Made by a program: the position numbers and the translations under genes. The notes beneath the pieces were generated by a model that saw nothing but the letters and a program-made list of their open reading frames with translations, ran no database searches and was not told the origin of the DNA. From Bacteroidales bacterium UBA3856 (GTDB lineage: Bacteria > Bacteroidota > Bacteroidia > Bacteroidales > UBA932): 10,237 nucleotides of DNA. Location of the stretch: positions 1 through 10,237 of the forward strand of contig DGHE01000051.1 of the NCBI GenBank assembly GCA_002392525.1, written 5' to 3'. Below are positions 1-6,357 of the stretch, piece after piece (position 1 is the first letter of the stretch; the number at the start of each line of letters is the position of its first letter).

Positions 1-305
1 GCGGTAGTATGTGCGGCATAGACGGCCACACCCTTCCGGATAGCCTGCATGATGGCGGCTCCCACGGGATCTTTGCCGTCGATGCGTTTCACGCCCTTGA
101 AGATGAGCGGATGGTGCGTCACCACCATGTCGCAGCCTTTTGCCACAGCCTCGTCAATGAGGGCCGAGGTGCAGTCAAACCCCACCAGCACGCCATGGAC
201 TTCGTCCTCGGGCGAGCCGATGATAAGGCCGCTGTTGTCCCAGCTTTCCTGGATGCGGAGCGGAGCAAAGGCCTCCAGCACCGCAGTGATATCTCCTACT
301 TTCAT
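1..305 (-). CDS. NIF3-like dinuclear metal-centre protein, N-terminal part (truncated by window edge)
   Basis: The minus-strand frame starts at the ATG at 305 and runs off the left edge, giving 101 residues of a family whose members are usually about 250-370 residues. It begins MKVGDITAVLEAFAPL. It carries the NIF3 N-terminal pattern ESWDNSGLIIG (about 20-30) and the metal-binding THHPLIFKG (about 63-71), whose two histidines are metal ligands in the family. It ends in YAAHTT, which corresponds to the conserved Y-x-x-H-T segment just before a further metal ligand. NIF3/YbgI/YqfO proteins form hexameric rings with two metals per subunit. Their cellular role is unsettled, and the label 'GTP cyclohydrolase I type 2' is often transferred with weak support. 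The start lies 4 nt after the stop of the MerR gene, so the two are probably translated from one mRNA. Family assignment is secure; function is not. Confidence 0.93.
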   Translation of the reverse strand, partial: MKVGDITAVLEAFAPLRIQESWDNSGLIIGSPEDEVHGVLVGFDCTSALIDEAVAKGCDMVVTHHPLIFKGVKRIDGKDPVGAAIMQAIRKGVAVYAAHTT

Positions 306-309
306 GGTT

Positions 310-627
310 TTAGAGTGCTTGCTTCACCTGAACGAGATCTTCGCGGATTTGACGGAGCTTATCCAGCACCTTGACACGTGTTTCCACGGTCCTGCGGTCT
401 TCCCTGAGCCGCAGGAGGGCGCCTTCCAGAGTGAGTCCCTGGTTTTTGAGGAGATACTGGATCTGCTTCAGGGTTTCAATGTCTTCGGGGTGGAACAGCC
501 GGTTGCCCTTGGCGTTTCGCTGGGGTTTTACAAACTGCTCAAAATAATTGCTCCAGTAGCGCACGGCGGAGGTATTCTCCCCCAGTTCCTGTGCGACTTC
601 GCCCATGGTATAAAGAAGTTTGCCCAT
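310..627 (-). CDS. Small MerR-family transcriptional regulator
   Basis: This encodes a 105-residue DNA-binding protein. The winged helix-turn-helix of the MerR family covers about residues 5-73: LYTMGEVAQELGENTSAVRYW, split as helix 1 (LYTMGEVAQELG) and recognition region (TSAVRYW), followed by the wing with GNRLFHPEDIETLKQI. A short charged helix (about 77-102) would be the dimerisation coiled coil. There is no C-terminal effector-binding domain and no cysteine cluster, so no metal or drug ligand can be inferred. The start at 627 gives MGKLLYTMGEV; the internal Met8 is a possible alternative, but it would cut into helix 1. The gene sits between trmB (22-nt gap) and the NIF3-like gene (4-nt gap). 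Its targets cannot be told from the sequence. Confidence 0.92.
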   Translation of the reverse strand: MGKLLYTMGEVAQELGENTSAVRYWSNYFEQFVKPQRNAKGNRLFHPEDIETLKQIQYLLKNQGLTLEGALLRLREDRRTVETRVKVLDKLRQIREDLVQVKQAL

Positions 628-634
628 AATAGTG

Positions 635-642
635 CAAATATA
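635..642 (-). promoter_or_regulatory. Candidate -7 box (TATATTTG) for merR-nif3
   Basis: The minus strand reads TATATTTG, a perfect match to the Bacteroidota -7 consensus TAnnTTTG, and ends 7 nt before the MerR start codon. At the expected 19-21 nt upstream only CTTC is present instead of TTTG, so the -33 element is poor. If real, transcription would start almost at the ATG and the mRNA would be nearly leaderless. Confidence 0.4.
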
Positions 643-649
643 GCAAAAA

Positions 650-1456
650 TTATCCCCTCTTTGAAGGCTGATGGGAGAAACTTCTCCGGGGACCTTCCGC
701 CTTCAGCCACTTTTCATGGTCGAAGGTTTCTCCCGGGAAGGCATACGGCCCCTCATGTTCCAGGCCAAAGGCCATGTACGTGATGGGAAGGCCCATATCG
801 AGGAACATTTTCTCATAGAAGGTCTGGACCTGCGTCACTACCTCCGGGACGCGCTCTGCGTGGGCGTAGACATCTGTCTCACAGGTATATACCTCCAGCT
901 TATTCACCTCGGCCACAGCCTTGGTGTATTCGTACAGGTACCGGGAGTCGGTCTTGAGGTGGATGATGCCGCCGGGCTTCAGGAAATGCCGGTAGCGCTC
1001 CAGGAAAAGGGGCGAAGAGAGGCGGGCGTTTTCGCTTCCTCTAAGTTGGGGGTCGCTGAACGTGAGCCAGATTTCGCTCACTTCTCCCGGGCCGAAGAAC
1101 GCATCGATGAACTCGATGCGGGTTCTGAGAAAAGCCACATTGGGAAGCGCGTTTTCGGTGGCGTACTTGGCGCCTTTCCACAGGCGGGCGCCCTTGATGT
1201 CCACCCCGATATAGTTCACGCCGGGATTGCGGAGCGCCAGGGCTATGGTGTAGTCTCCCTTTCCGCAGCCCAGTTCCACCACGATGGGGTTGTCGTTGCC
1301 AAACATTTCCTTCCCCCAGTTGCCCTTGATGGCGTGGTCCCGGAGGCGGAGTTCCCGGCTTCCGGGTTCTTTATCCAGGATGGCCGATGCATCGGGCTGC
1401 AGCAGACAGCGGAACGTCTCGTTCTCTGCAAATTTCTTCAGTTTTCCGTGTCCCAT
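650..1456 (-). CDS. trmB: tRNA (guanine-N7-)-methyltransferase TrmB
   Basis: TrmB uses S-adenosylmethionine to make 7-methylguanosine at position 46 in the tRNA variable loop (cytoplasmic). The 268-residue protein has a class I methyltransferase fold. The SAM-binding motif I is VELGCGKGDYT (60-70), followed by GVDIKGARLWKGAK (84-97), the TFSDPQ motif (132-137, the equivalent of FPDPWPK in proteobacteria) and LKTDS (167-171). The start at 1456 gives MGHGKLKKFAENETF, which matches the usual N-terminus in this phylum. A longer reading from 1537 would add 27 unrelated residues and run deep into gldH. With the chosen start, the gene overlaps the end of gldH by 19 nt, indicating translational coupling. 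The last ~18 residues are a basic tail of unclear importance. Confidence 0.95.
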   Translation of the reverse strand: MGHGKLKKFAENETFRCLLQPDASAILDKEPGSRELRLRDHAIKGNWGKEMFGNDNPIVVELGCGKGDYTIALALRNPGVNYIGVDIKGARLWKGAKYATENALPNVAFLRTRIEFIDAFFGPGEVSEIWLTFSDPQLRGSENARLSSPLFLERYRHFLKPGGIIHLKTDSRYLYEYTKAVAEVNKLEVYTCETDVYAHAERVPEVVTQVQTFYEKMFLDMGLPITYMAFGLEHEGPYAFPGETFDHEKWLKAEGPRRSFSHQPSKRG

Positions 1457-1857
1457 ACTTTCTTTGTAACAAGCCCCATCCCACAGAGGCCCTCGGGCAT
1501 GATGGGAACATTGATCTCCAGCGTCCACTTTCCCCACTGCGCAGGCACGACACCGGCCCTGTAAGGCGCATAAGCGTCATGTGAGAATCGGGTTGAGTTG
1601 CCCGAGACGGGAAGATAGACGGTCTCCCGGAAAAGGGAGTCGGAGGGGGATTTCCATGTTATATCCAGCCGGACATCGGCCGGAAACTTCTGCGCATCGA
1701 TGCGCGTATAAAGGTCAAAATCATAGCGGGCCGTGCTGTCGGACATGTCCACGGCAAAAATATACGGTCCGTCTCCCCGGATGAATTCTTCGGTGGAGGA
1801 AGGCCTTTGGCAGGACAGTGCCATGACGGCCACGAGTATGTATGCCCAGCACTTCAT
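1438..1857 (-). CDS. gldH: GldH-like lipoprotein
   Basis: This 139-residue protein has a signal peptide with a lipobox-like end, VMALSC, and the acylated Cys would be residue 16. The mature part is short, beta-rich and without enzyme motifs; it includes ITWKSPSDSLFRETVYLP and GKWTLEINVP. These features and the position directly after ricT fit GldH, a lipoprotein needed for gliding in flavobacteria but also present in many non-gliding Bacteroidales, where its role is unknown. The start codon shares one base with the ricT stop (TGATG), so translation is coupled. The assignment rests on remembered family features and gene order, not on an alignment. The lipoprotein call is firmer than the GldH name. 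Confidence 0.7.
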   Translation of the reverse strand: MKCWAYILVAVMALSCQRPSSTEEFIRGDGPYIFAVDMSDSTARYDFDLYTRIDAQKFPADVRLDITWKSPSDSLFRETVYLPVSGNSTRFSHDAYAPYRAGVVPAQWGKWTLEINVPIMPEGLCGMGLVTKKVWDTEN

Positions 1858-3014
1858 CAGGCTTCTTTTTTCCTGTTGTTGCCACGCCCCTTGGAACGGC
1901 CACGGCGACGCTTTTTCTTTTCGGGATCGAAGCGGTTGATGGCGTCGTCTCCCACGGCCGTAATGAATTCCGGGGCGGCCACTTCTTCCTGACGCAGCGT
2001 GTCGGGTTTTTCTCCGCGGCGGTTCATGGCCTGGATTTCGCGAACCTCGGAGGCCTTCAGGGGGAAGATCTGTGCCAGTGAACCTTTCTCATAGGAAAAG
2101 TAAAGGGTTTCGGCGAGAATGTCGGTCTTCACCAGCCAGGCCTGGCCGTCTTCGAATTCCAGGGGCTCGTTCACGCGCGGGATGCGCGAATGGGCGTCCA
2201 GATAAGCCTCGACCTCGTAATTGAGACAGCACTTGAGCTTGCCGCACTGGCCGGCCAGTTTCTGGGGGTTCAGGGACAGGTCCTGGGTGCGGGCGGCCGA
2301 TGTGGTGATGCTCTTGAACTCGGTGATGTAGTTGGCGCAGCAAAGCTCGCGTCCGCATACGCCCAGGCCGCCGATGAGGCCGGCTTCCTGGCGGGCGCCA
2401 ATCTGCTTCATTTCCACGCGGATGTGGAATTCCTCGGCAAAGTCCTTGATGAGCTGACGGAAATCTACGCGACCATCGGCAATGTAATAAAAAATGGCCT
2501 TGGTGCCGTCTCCCTGGAACTCCACATCCCCGATTTTCATCTCCAGACCCAGGTTGGCGGCAAGTACGCGCGCACGAATCATGGTTTCCTGCTCGCGGGC
2601 AATGGCCTCCTGCCAGCGCTGGATATCGAAGGGACGGGCTTTGCGATAGATTTTCCTGAAAGGTTCTTTTTTAGGGTCCACGCCCTTGCACTTCATCTGA
2701 CGGCCTACGATGGGTCCCTCGAGCGTCACAATGCCCAGGTCGTGGCCGCTGGAAGCCTCCACCACCACCAGGTCTCCGGTTTTGATGCTCTGGCCGCTGC
2801 CGTTGACGTAGATACCTTTCCGGGTGTTCTTGAAACGAACCTCGTAATAGTCGTTGAACTGCTCCTGGGCAATGCCCTTCAGCGTATTGTATACCTCCAG
2901 TTTGCAGCATCCCTGCCGGTAGCGGATGTCCTGTTCTCCGGTCGCTTCATCGGTGGCGATGGAACAGCCGCGGAAACAGTCAAACTGAATGGTCTCGTTG
3001 GAATAATCGGTCAT
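1857..3014 (-). CDS. ricT: PSP1-domain protein RicT (YaaT-like)
   Basis: This is a 385-residue PSP1-family protein. In Bacillus the homologue RicT (YaaT) works with RicA and RicF in an Fe-S-containing complex that affects RNase Y-dependent mRNA processing. Whether that role holds in Bacteroidota is unknown. The central PSP1 domain (about 80-275) contains the two cysteine clusters typical of the family: CGRELCC (Cys220, 225, 226) and CGKLKCC (Cys257, 262, 263), the latter followed by LNYE. An extra N-terminal pair is Cys36-Cys37. The C-terminus is a strongly basic, probably disordered tail (KKKRRRGRSKGRGNNRKK, about 367-384) that suggests RNA contact. The gene overlaps holB by 4 nt (ATGA) and gldH by 1 nt. 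The neighbourhood with holB also recalls Firmicutes, where yaaT lies beside holB. Confidence 0.93.
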   Translation of the reverse strand: MTDYSNETIQFDCFRGCSIATDEATGEQDIRYRQGCCKLEVYNTLKGIAQEQFNDYYEVRFKNTRKGIYVNGSGQSIKTGDLVVVEASSGHDLGIVTLEGPIVGRQMKCKGVDPKKEPFRKIYRKARPFDIQRWQEAIAREQETMIRARVLAANLGLEMKIGDVEFQGDGTKAIFYYIADGRVDFRQLIKDFAEEFHIRVEMKQIGARQEAGLIGGLGVCGRELCCANYITEFKSITTSAARTQDLSLNPQKLAGQCGKLKCCLNYEVEAYLDAHSRIPRVNEPLEFEDGQAWLVKTDILAETLYFSYEKGSLAQIFPLKASEVREIQAMNRRGEKPDTLRQEEVAAPEFITAVGDDAINRFDPEKKKRRRGRSKGRGNNRKKEA

Positions 3015-3994
3015 ACGTTTTGAATGGTATATAATTGATTCACCATGTCGGTGAAGAGGATTTTCTGGTTTACATTGCGCTCCACAAGGAGAAGGGAACG
3101 GTCCATGACGGCAAGGGCCCTGCGGGCGAAGGTGGGTTTGAGGCGCTGGGCCATACCGGCGTAGAAGGCCTGCGTGCCTTCCGGGAGACGGGCCAGCTGC
3201 GGCATTTTCTGCAGGAGGAAAATGCGGCGGAGGTCTTCTCCGGCCAGCTTGCAGAAGCTCTTCTGCTGCTCACGTACCTTGAGTTCCGACACAGCTTCTC
3301 CGGTTTCCAGGGCTTTGAGGAAATCCCGGGCGACGATGGCGTCAAGGATGTCGTGGAAAAGGTCCTGAAGGACCGTGTTGCCGGCAGCCTCACGGGCGTG
3401 GACCTCTGCCTCTGCTTCAAGGCTCAAAGGCTGTACGCGCATATGCAGGCAGCGGGAAGAAATGGTGACAAGCACTTTCTCGGGGGCCTGCGTAATGAAG
3501 AGGAACAGGGTCTTTTGCGGCGGCTCTTCCACCATTTTCAGGAGGGCATTGGCAGCCTGTACATTCATTTTTTCGGGGAGGTAGACGACCACCGTGCGAT
3601 AGCCGCCTTCCACAGCCGAGAGCGAAAGGCGCTCCAGGATGCTGCGGGCTTCGTTGACGGAAATGTTGCTCTGCTTTCCTTCGATGCCAATGGCGGCATA
3701 GAGCTCATTTTCATAGAAATAGGGATTGGAAAGGAGCAGCTCCCGGAACGGGGCTATATATTGGAGAGACACCGGTTTGTCGGAGCCGGCCACGGGAAAT
3801 ACGAAATGAATGTCGGGGTGGATGAGTTTCCCTACGCGGGGGTTGCCGCCGTAAAGCTCTTCCAGAAAGTTGAGGACAATGGGGAATGCGCCGCCGCCAT
3901 CCTCCTGGTGCAGGAGCATGGCATGCGGGATGTGGCCGCTCTCCACCATGCGGTGAAGGGCGCTGACGACCTCCTCATTGCCAAATACGCGCAT
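3011..3994 (-). CDS. holB: DNA polymerase III subunit delta'
   Basis: The 327-residue clamp-loader subunit delta' is part of the complex that loads the beta clamp on DNA. Supporting motifs are the N-terminal FGNEEVV and HAMLLHQ, AANALLKMVEEPPQKTLFLFIT (split over about 147-168) and the sensor-1 SSRC motif (179-182). The Walker A position is degenerate: EDGGGAFPIV lacks GK[TS], as is normal for delta', which does not hydrolyse ATP. The four-cysteine zinc module that usually lies between this segment and HPDIHFVFP is missing; the text runs directly from LEELYGG to LIHPD. The protein is therefore shorter than typical relatives. It follows the synthase gene after 1 nt and overlaps ricT by 4 nt. 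Confidence 0.92.
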   Translation of the reverse strand: MRVFGNEEVVSALHRMVESGHIPHAMLLHQEDGGGAFPIVLNFLEELYGGNPRVGKLIHPDIHFVFPVAGSDKPVSLQYIAPFRELLLSNPYFYENELYAAIGIEGKQSNISVNEARSILERLSLSAVEGGYRTVVVYLPEKMNVQAANALLKMVEEPPQKTLFLFITQAPEKVLVTISSRCLHMRVQPLSLEAEAEVHAREAAGNTVLQDLFHDILDAIVARDFLKALETGEAVSELKVREQQKSFCKLAGEDLRRIFLLQKMPQLARLPEGTQAFYAGMAQRLKPTFARRALAVMDRSLLLVERNVNQKILFTDMVNQLYTIQNV

Positions 3995-3995
3995 A

Positions 3996-4979
3996 TTATT
4001 TCTTTCTTCGGCCTACAAATTCGGCTAATTTTGCAAGATACAACTTTTCTTTGGATTCCGGAAGGATTTCCAGGTAGGAAATGGCTTTTTCCTTACAGGA
4101 ATCTATCACTTTGCCGGCTTTTTCCACTCCACCGCACTCCTTGACAAAGGCGGTGACATCGGCTATATATTCCGGATGATCCGGGATATTCTTCACTTTT
4201 TCGCGGATGGCCTTCTGCGTAGCGGCATCGGCCCCGTCCAGCGCGCACAGGAGCGGCTGCGTTATTTTCTGTTCCTTGAGATCGATGCCCACGGGCTTGC
4301 CGATGGAAGAGGCATCTTCCTCATAGTCAAAGATATCGTCCTTGATCTGGAAAGCAAGGCCCAGGTTGAGGGCGAAGTCTCCCATGGCGCGCACAGTCGT
4401 TTCCGGGGCTCCTACGGAGAGGGCCGCCGACATAGCTGCGCTTTCGAACAAGGAAGCGGTTTTTCCGTAGATGATACGCATATAATCGGCCTGGGTAGTG
4501 TCGGCCGACGACGCCTTCTGCATCTGGAGAAGCTCTCCTTCCGTAAGATGGCCGATGGTCTGGGCGAAGAGGCGAAGGACGCGATCGGCTTCCCGGCGGG
4601 CGCCGAGCACCAGTCTCAGGCACTTGGCCAGCCAGTAATCGCCGATCAGGACAGCGGCGCTGCCTCCGAGAAGGGATGCGACCGTGGGAAGGCCGCGGCG
4701 CTCGGTGGCGCCGTCCACGACGTCGTCGTGCAGGAGGGTGGCGTTATGCAGGAGCTCGGTGGCGGCGGCATAGCGATAGGTGTCTTCGGGCGGGGGCGTG
4801 GCAATGCCGGCGGCCTGGGCTACGAGAAGGGCCAGCATGGGCCGCATCATTTTGCCCGGGTGCTCCCGGAGGCTGCGGTTGGTGCTGTCCAGAAGCTGGA
4901 TATCGCTCTGGAGCGCCGTGTCAATGAAACTGTTCACCAGCCCCAGACCGGGCTGCAGATAGGCTTTGATCTCTTCCAT
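3996..4979 (-). CDS. Long-chain trans-polyprenyl diphosphate synthase
   Basis: This 327-residue prenyl chain-elongation enzyme condenses isopentenyl diphosphate with an allylic diphosphate to make the side chain of quinones (menaquinone in most Bacteroidota) at the cytoplasmic membrane. The family motifs are intact: GKMMRP (42-47, substrate binding), the first Asp-rich motif DDVVD (85-89) followed by GATERRG, YGKTASLFE (171-179), and the second Asp-rich motif FQIKDDIFD (210-218) followed by GKPVG. The residue five positions before the first Asp-rich motif is Ala80 and the next is Thr81. Small residues there leave the product tunnel open and point to a long product (C35-C45) rather than farnesyl diphosphate, though exact length is not predictable. 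It is the first gene of the overlapping run down to trmB. No clear promoter lies directly in front of it. Confidence 0.94.
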   Translation of the reverse strand: MEEIKAYLQPGLGLVNSFIDTALQSDIQLLDSTNRSLREHPGKMMRPMLALLVAQAAGIATPPPEDTYRYAAATELLHNATLLHDDVVDGATERRGLPTVASLLGGSAAVLIGDYWLAKCLRLVLGARREADRVLRLFAQTIGHLTEGELLQMQKASSADTTQADYMRIIYGKTASLFESAAMSAALSVGAPETTVRAMGDFALNLGLAFQIKDDIFDYEEDASSIGKPVGIDLKEQKITQPLLCALDGADAATQKAIREKVKNIPDHPEYIADVTAFVKECGGVEKAGKVIDSCKEKAISYLEILPESKEKLYLAKLAEFVGRRKK

Positions 4980-4990
4980 TATGAAAAGAT

Positions 4991-5023
4991 GCAGCGCGCG
5001 AACTCTGTTGCTTCACGCGCTGC
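4991..5023 (-). terminator. Hairpin terminator or attenuator between barrel gene and prenyl synthase gene
   Basis: A perfect 8-bp inverted repeat, GCAGCGCG (4991-4998) and CGCGCTGC (5016-5023), has a 17-nt loop. On the minus strand it is followed by ATCTTTTC, a short U-rich run, which fits an intrinsic terminator of the barrel gene. A-rich and T-rich flanks (4984-4987 with 5027-5030) could extend the stem with mismatches. The hairpin ends 11 nt before the synthase ATG, so it may instead act as an attenuator or occlude translation initiation. Confidence 0.55.
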
Positions 5024-5055
5024 CTGTTTTGTGCATTTTGTCAGTAACTGCCTTA

Positions 5056-5616
5056 TTAAAAGAAGATACCGGCAGTGATCTTGATACCCTGATAGTTGGT
5101 GTCCTTGAGAGCGTTCACAACCTGATCGCCGGAGGCATTGGCCAGGGCGCCCAGGTTCTTGAACCACTCTACACGAAGCTGAACGTGCTTGAAGACATCG
5201 GCACCTACGCCCACGCCAAAGCCCCATTCCAGCTTGTTGGTCACATCTTTGACGGCGGCTTCATTACCGGTTACCTGATATCCGATAAAAGGTTCCGCCA
5301 CCAGGAACGGACGGGCCACGAGAAGGTCAAGGCCAATCTGGACACCGGCCGAGGCTTCTACATAGCCGGACTTGTACTGAACGTTATCGATGGTGGTACC
5401 CTTCATATTATAGGTGAGGGAGGGCTGGATGGCCAGGGCTCCGATGTTGATCTTATAAGCTACACCGGCATGCCAGAGGTTTGCGCTGGTTACTTCCTTG
5501 GCGGCATCGGAAAGTTTTGTAGTAGAGGAGGTGTAACCTCCCACGATGCCGAACTGGGCGTGAGCCATGGTCACGGAGGCCAGGGCCACGACGATAACGG
5601 TTAAAAGTTTTTTCAT
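5056..5616 (-). CDS. Small outer-membrane beta-barrel protein
   Basis: This 186-residue secreted protein has a clear Sec signal peptide: MKK, a hydrophobic core (LLTVIVVALASVTM) and a signal peptidase I site AHA|Q at 20/21. The mature ~166 residues are alternating polar/hydrophobic strands rich in Gly and aromatics (FGIVGGY, LAIQPSLTYNM, GYVEASAGVQIGLDLL, WGFGVGVGADV, VQLRVEWF). It ends in GIKITAGIFF, with a terminal Phe as in proteins recognised by the BAM complex. This fits an 8-stranded porin-like or OmpX-like barrel (outer membrane beta-barrel family common in Bacteroidota). The ligand or function is not readable. It starts 11 nt after the trxA stop with no recognisable Shine-Dalgarno sequence and is probably co-transcribed with trxA. 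Confidence 0.88.
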   Translation of the reverse strand: MKKLLTVIVVALASVTMAHAQFGIVGGYTSSTTKLSDAAKEVTSANLWHAGVAYKINIGALAIQPSLTYNMKGTTIDNVQYKSGYVEASAGVQIGLDLLVARPFLVAEPFIGYQVTGNEAAVKDVTNKLEWGFGVGVGADVFKHVQLRVEWFKNLGALANASGDQVVNALKDTNYQGIKITAGIFF

Positions 5617-5627
5617 ACTGTTAAATA

Positions 5628-5942
5628 TTACAGGTTTGCATTGATTTTATCAACCAGGGCGTTCTTGGGCATGGCACCCACCGTCTTGTCCACAATCTGG
5701 CCGTTCTTGAAGAACAGCAGCGTGGGAATGCTCATAATGCGGTACTGGGCGGCCACTTCGTCGGCGTCGTCCACATTCACTTTCACGACTTCCATCTTGC
5801 CGGCCATTTCTTCTTCGACCTCGTCCAGGATGGGAGACAGCATGCGGCACGGACCGCACCAGGTGGCCCAGAAGTCCACCACCACCAGCTTCTCGCTCTG
5901 GAGAAGTTCGGTGAAATTATTGTTTGTTGCTACTTTTGCCAT
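5628..5942 (-). CDS. trxA: Thioredoxin
   Basis: This 104-residue cytoplasmic thiol-disulfide reductant has the standard one-domain length. The redox-active WCGPC motif is at 28-32 within VVVDFWATWCGPCRML. The conserved cis-proline is in SIPTLLFF (Pro73), and the C-terminal Gly before the last helix is in VDKTVGA. There is no signal peptide, so it is the cytoplasmic form, reduced by thioredoxin reductase (not in this window). The upstream region is AT-rich without a Shine-Dalgarno sequence, as usual in Bacteroidota, and holds a good -7 box. It is the first gene before the outer-membrane barrel gene. The functional link between the two is not evident. Confidence 0.97.
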   Translation of the reverse strand: MAKVATNNNFTELLQSEKLVVVDFWATWCGPCRMLSPILDEVEEEMAGKMEVVKVNVDDADEVAAQYRIMSIPTLLFFKNGQIVDKTVGAMPKNALVDKINANL

Positions 5943-5970
5943 TGTCTTTATTTTAATAGTTAATAACGTA

Positions 5971-5978
5971 CAAATATA
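5971..5978 (-). promoter_or_regulatory. Candidate -7 box (TATATTTG) for trxA
   Basis: The minus strand reads TATATTTG, an exact match to TAnnTTTG, 28 nt before the trxA ATG. Upstream, ATTG occurs at a 16-nt spacing, shorter than the usual 19-21, so the -33 element is uncertain. Transcription would start around 5962-5967 and give a leader of about 20-25 nt that is AT-rich. Confidence 0.55.
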
Positions 5979-6080
5979 AGTATTTTTTCCAAAACAATTC
6001 CCCTACGCCGCCGTTAGCCCCGCCGATGCCACCTCGCCGTCGGCCCCGCTCCCCCTCGTCGGCCCAGATCGGGCTCCATG

Positions 6081-6165
6081 CAGGCACTGCTCCCGGCAAC
6101 ATACAGGCGCTGCTCCCGGCAACATACAGGCGCTGCTCCCGGCAACATACAGGCGCTGCTCCCGG
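6081..6165. repeat. 23-bp tandem repeat, 3 full copies plus a 16-bp partial copy
   Basis: Copies lie at 6081-6103, 6104-6126 and 6127-6149, with a partial copy at 6150-6165. The unit begins CAGGCGCTGCTCCCGG and ends CAACATA. Copy 1 differs from the rest at one base (CAGGCA for CAGGCG). The period is not a multiple of three, which argues against a coding role. The array runs straight into the left 141-bp repeat of the RAYT element, sharing CTCCCGG with it. Confidence 0.95.
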
Positions 6166-6215
6166 CCGCGTTGACACGTAGAATGCACAGACGGCCGATT
6201 TGGCGTCAACGCGGC
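6165..6215 (+). repeat. REP-like palindromic unit A
   Basis: The outer arms GCCGCGTTGAC (6165-6175) and GTCAACGCGGC (6205-6215) form a perfect 11-bp stem around a 29-nt interior. The interior and right arm contain GTAG (6178-6181) and a hairpin GAC(G)GCC-GATTT-GGC-GTC (6190-6207) with a bulged G. The inner hairpin and outer stem share GTC, so they partly exclude each other. A separate 9-bp inverted repeat, GGCCGATTT (6193-6201) with AAATCGGCC (6220-6228), links the unit to the linker. Confidence 0.85.
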
Positions 6216-6246
6216 AAGGAAATCGGCCAAAAACGGCAAAATGCCG

Positions 6247-6297
6247 GCCGCGTTGACACACAGAACGCACAGAATGGCGATTTGGCGTCAACGCGGC
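6247..6297 (+). repeat. REP-like palindromic unit B (degenerate interior)
   Basis: It has the same 11-bp outer arms (6247-6257 and 6287-6297) as the other units. In place of GTAG it has ACAG. The inner hairpin is broken because the GACGGCC found in A, C and D reads GAATGGC here (6272-6278). Confidence 0.8.
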
Positions 6298-6334
6298 AAC
6301 AACGCCTTCCCGTCGCAACAACGCCTTTCCGTCG
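6297..6334. repeat. 19-bp tandem duplication
   Basis: Two copies of a 19-bp unit beginning CAACAACGCCTT and ending CCGTCG lie at 6297-6315 and 6316-6334 with one mismatch (6309 C, 6328 T). They start inside the last base of palindromic unit B. Confidence 0.9.
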
Positions 6335-6357
6335 CAACCGGACGCCGCGGTATCACT

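Larger units (their letters stand above)
6159..6299 (+). repeat. Left 141-bp direct repeat flanking the RAYT gene
   Basis: This matches 7572-7712 at 137 of 141 positions in the same orientation. The differences are at 6187 (A/G), 6274 (A/C), 6275 (T/G) and 6277 (G/C). It contains palindromic units A and B joined by a 31-nt linker that includes AAATCGGCCAAAA and a small hairpin CGGCA-AAA-TGCCG (6234-6246). Confidence 0.95.

Noticed and set aside
1457..1537. Extended start for TrmB at 1537
   Set aside because: The added residues are gldH read in another frame and do not resemble the family N-terminus, which begins MGHGKLKKFA at 1456.
671..5078. Long plus-strand frames opposite trmB, ricT, holB and the prenyl synthase
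   Set aside because: The minus-strand frames carry full sets of family motifs; the opposite frames are shadows caused by high third-position GC.
6081..6299. Possible CRISPR array
   Set aside because: The 23-bp units are directly tandem with no spacers, and the 51-bp palindromes occur only in pairs with an identical linker; no cas gene is present.
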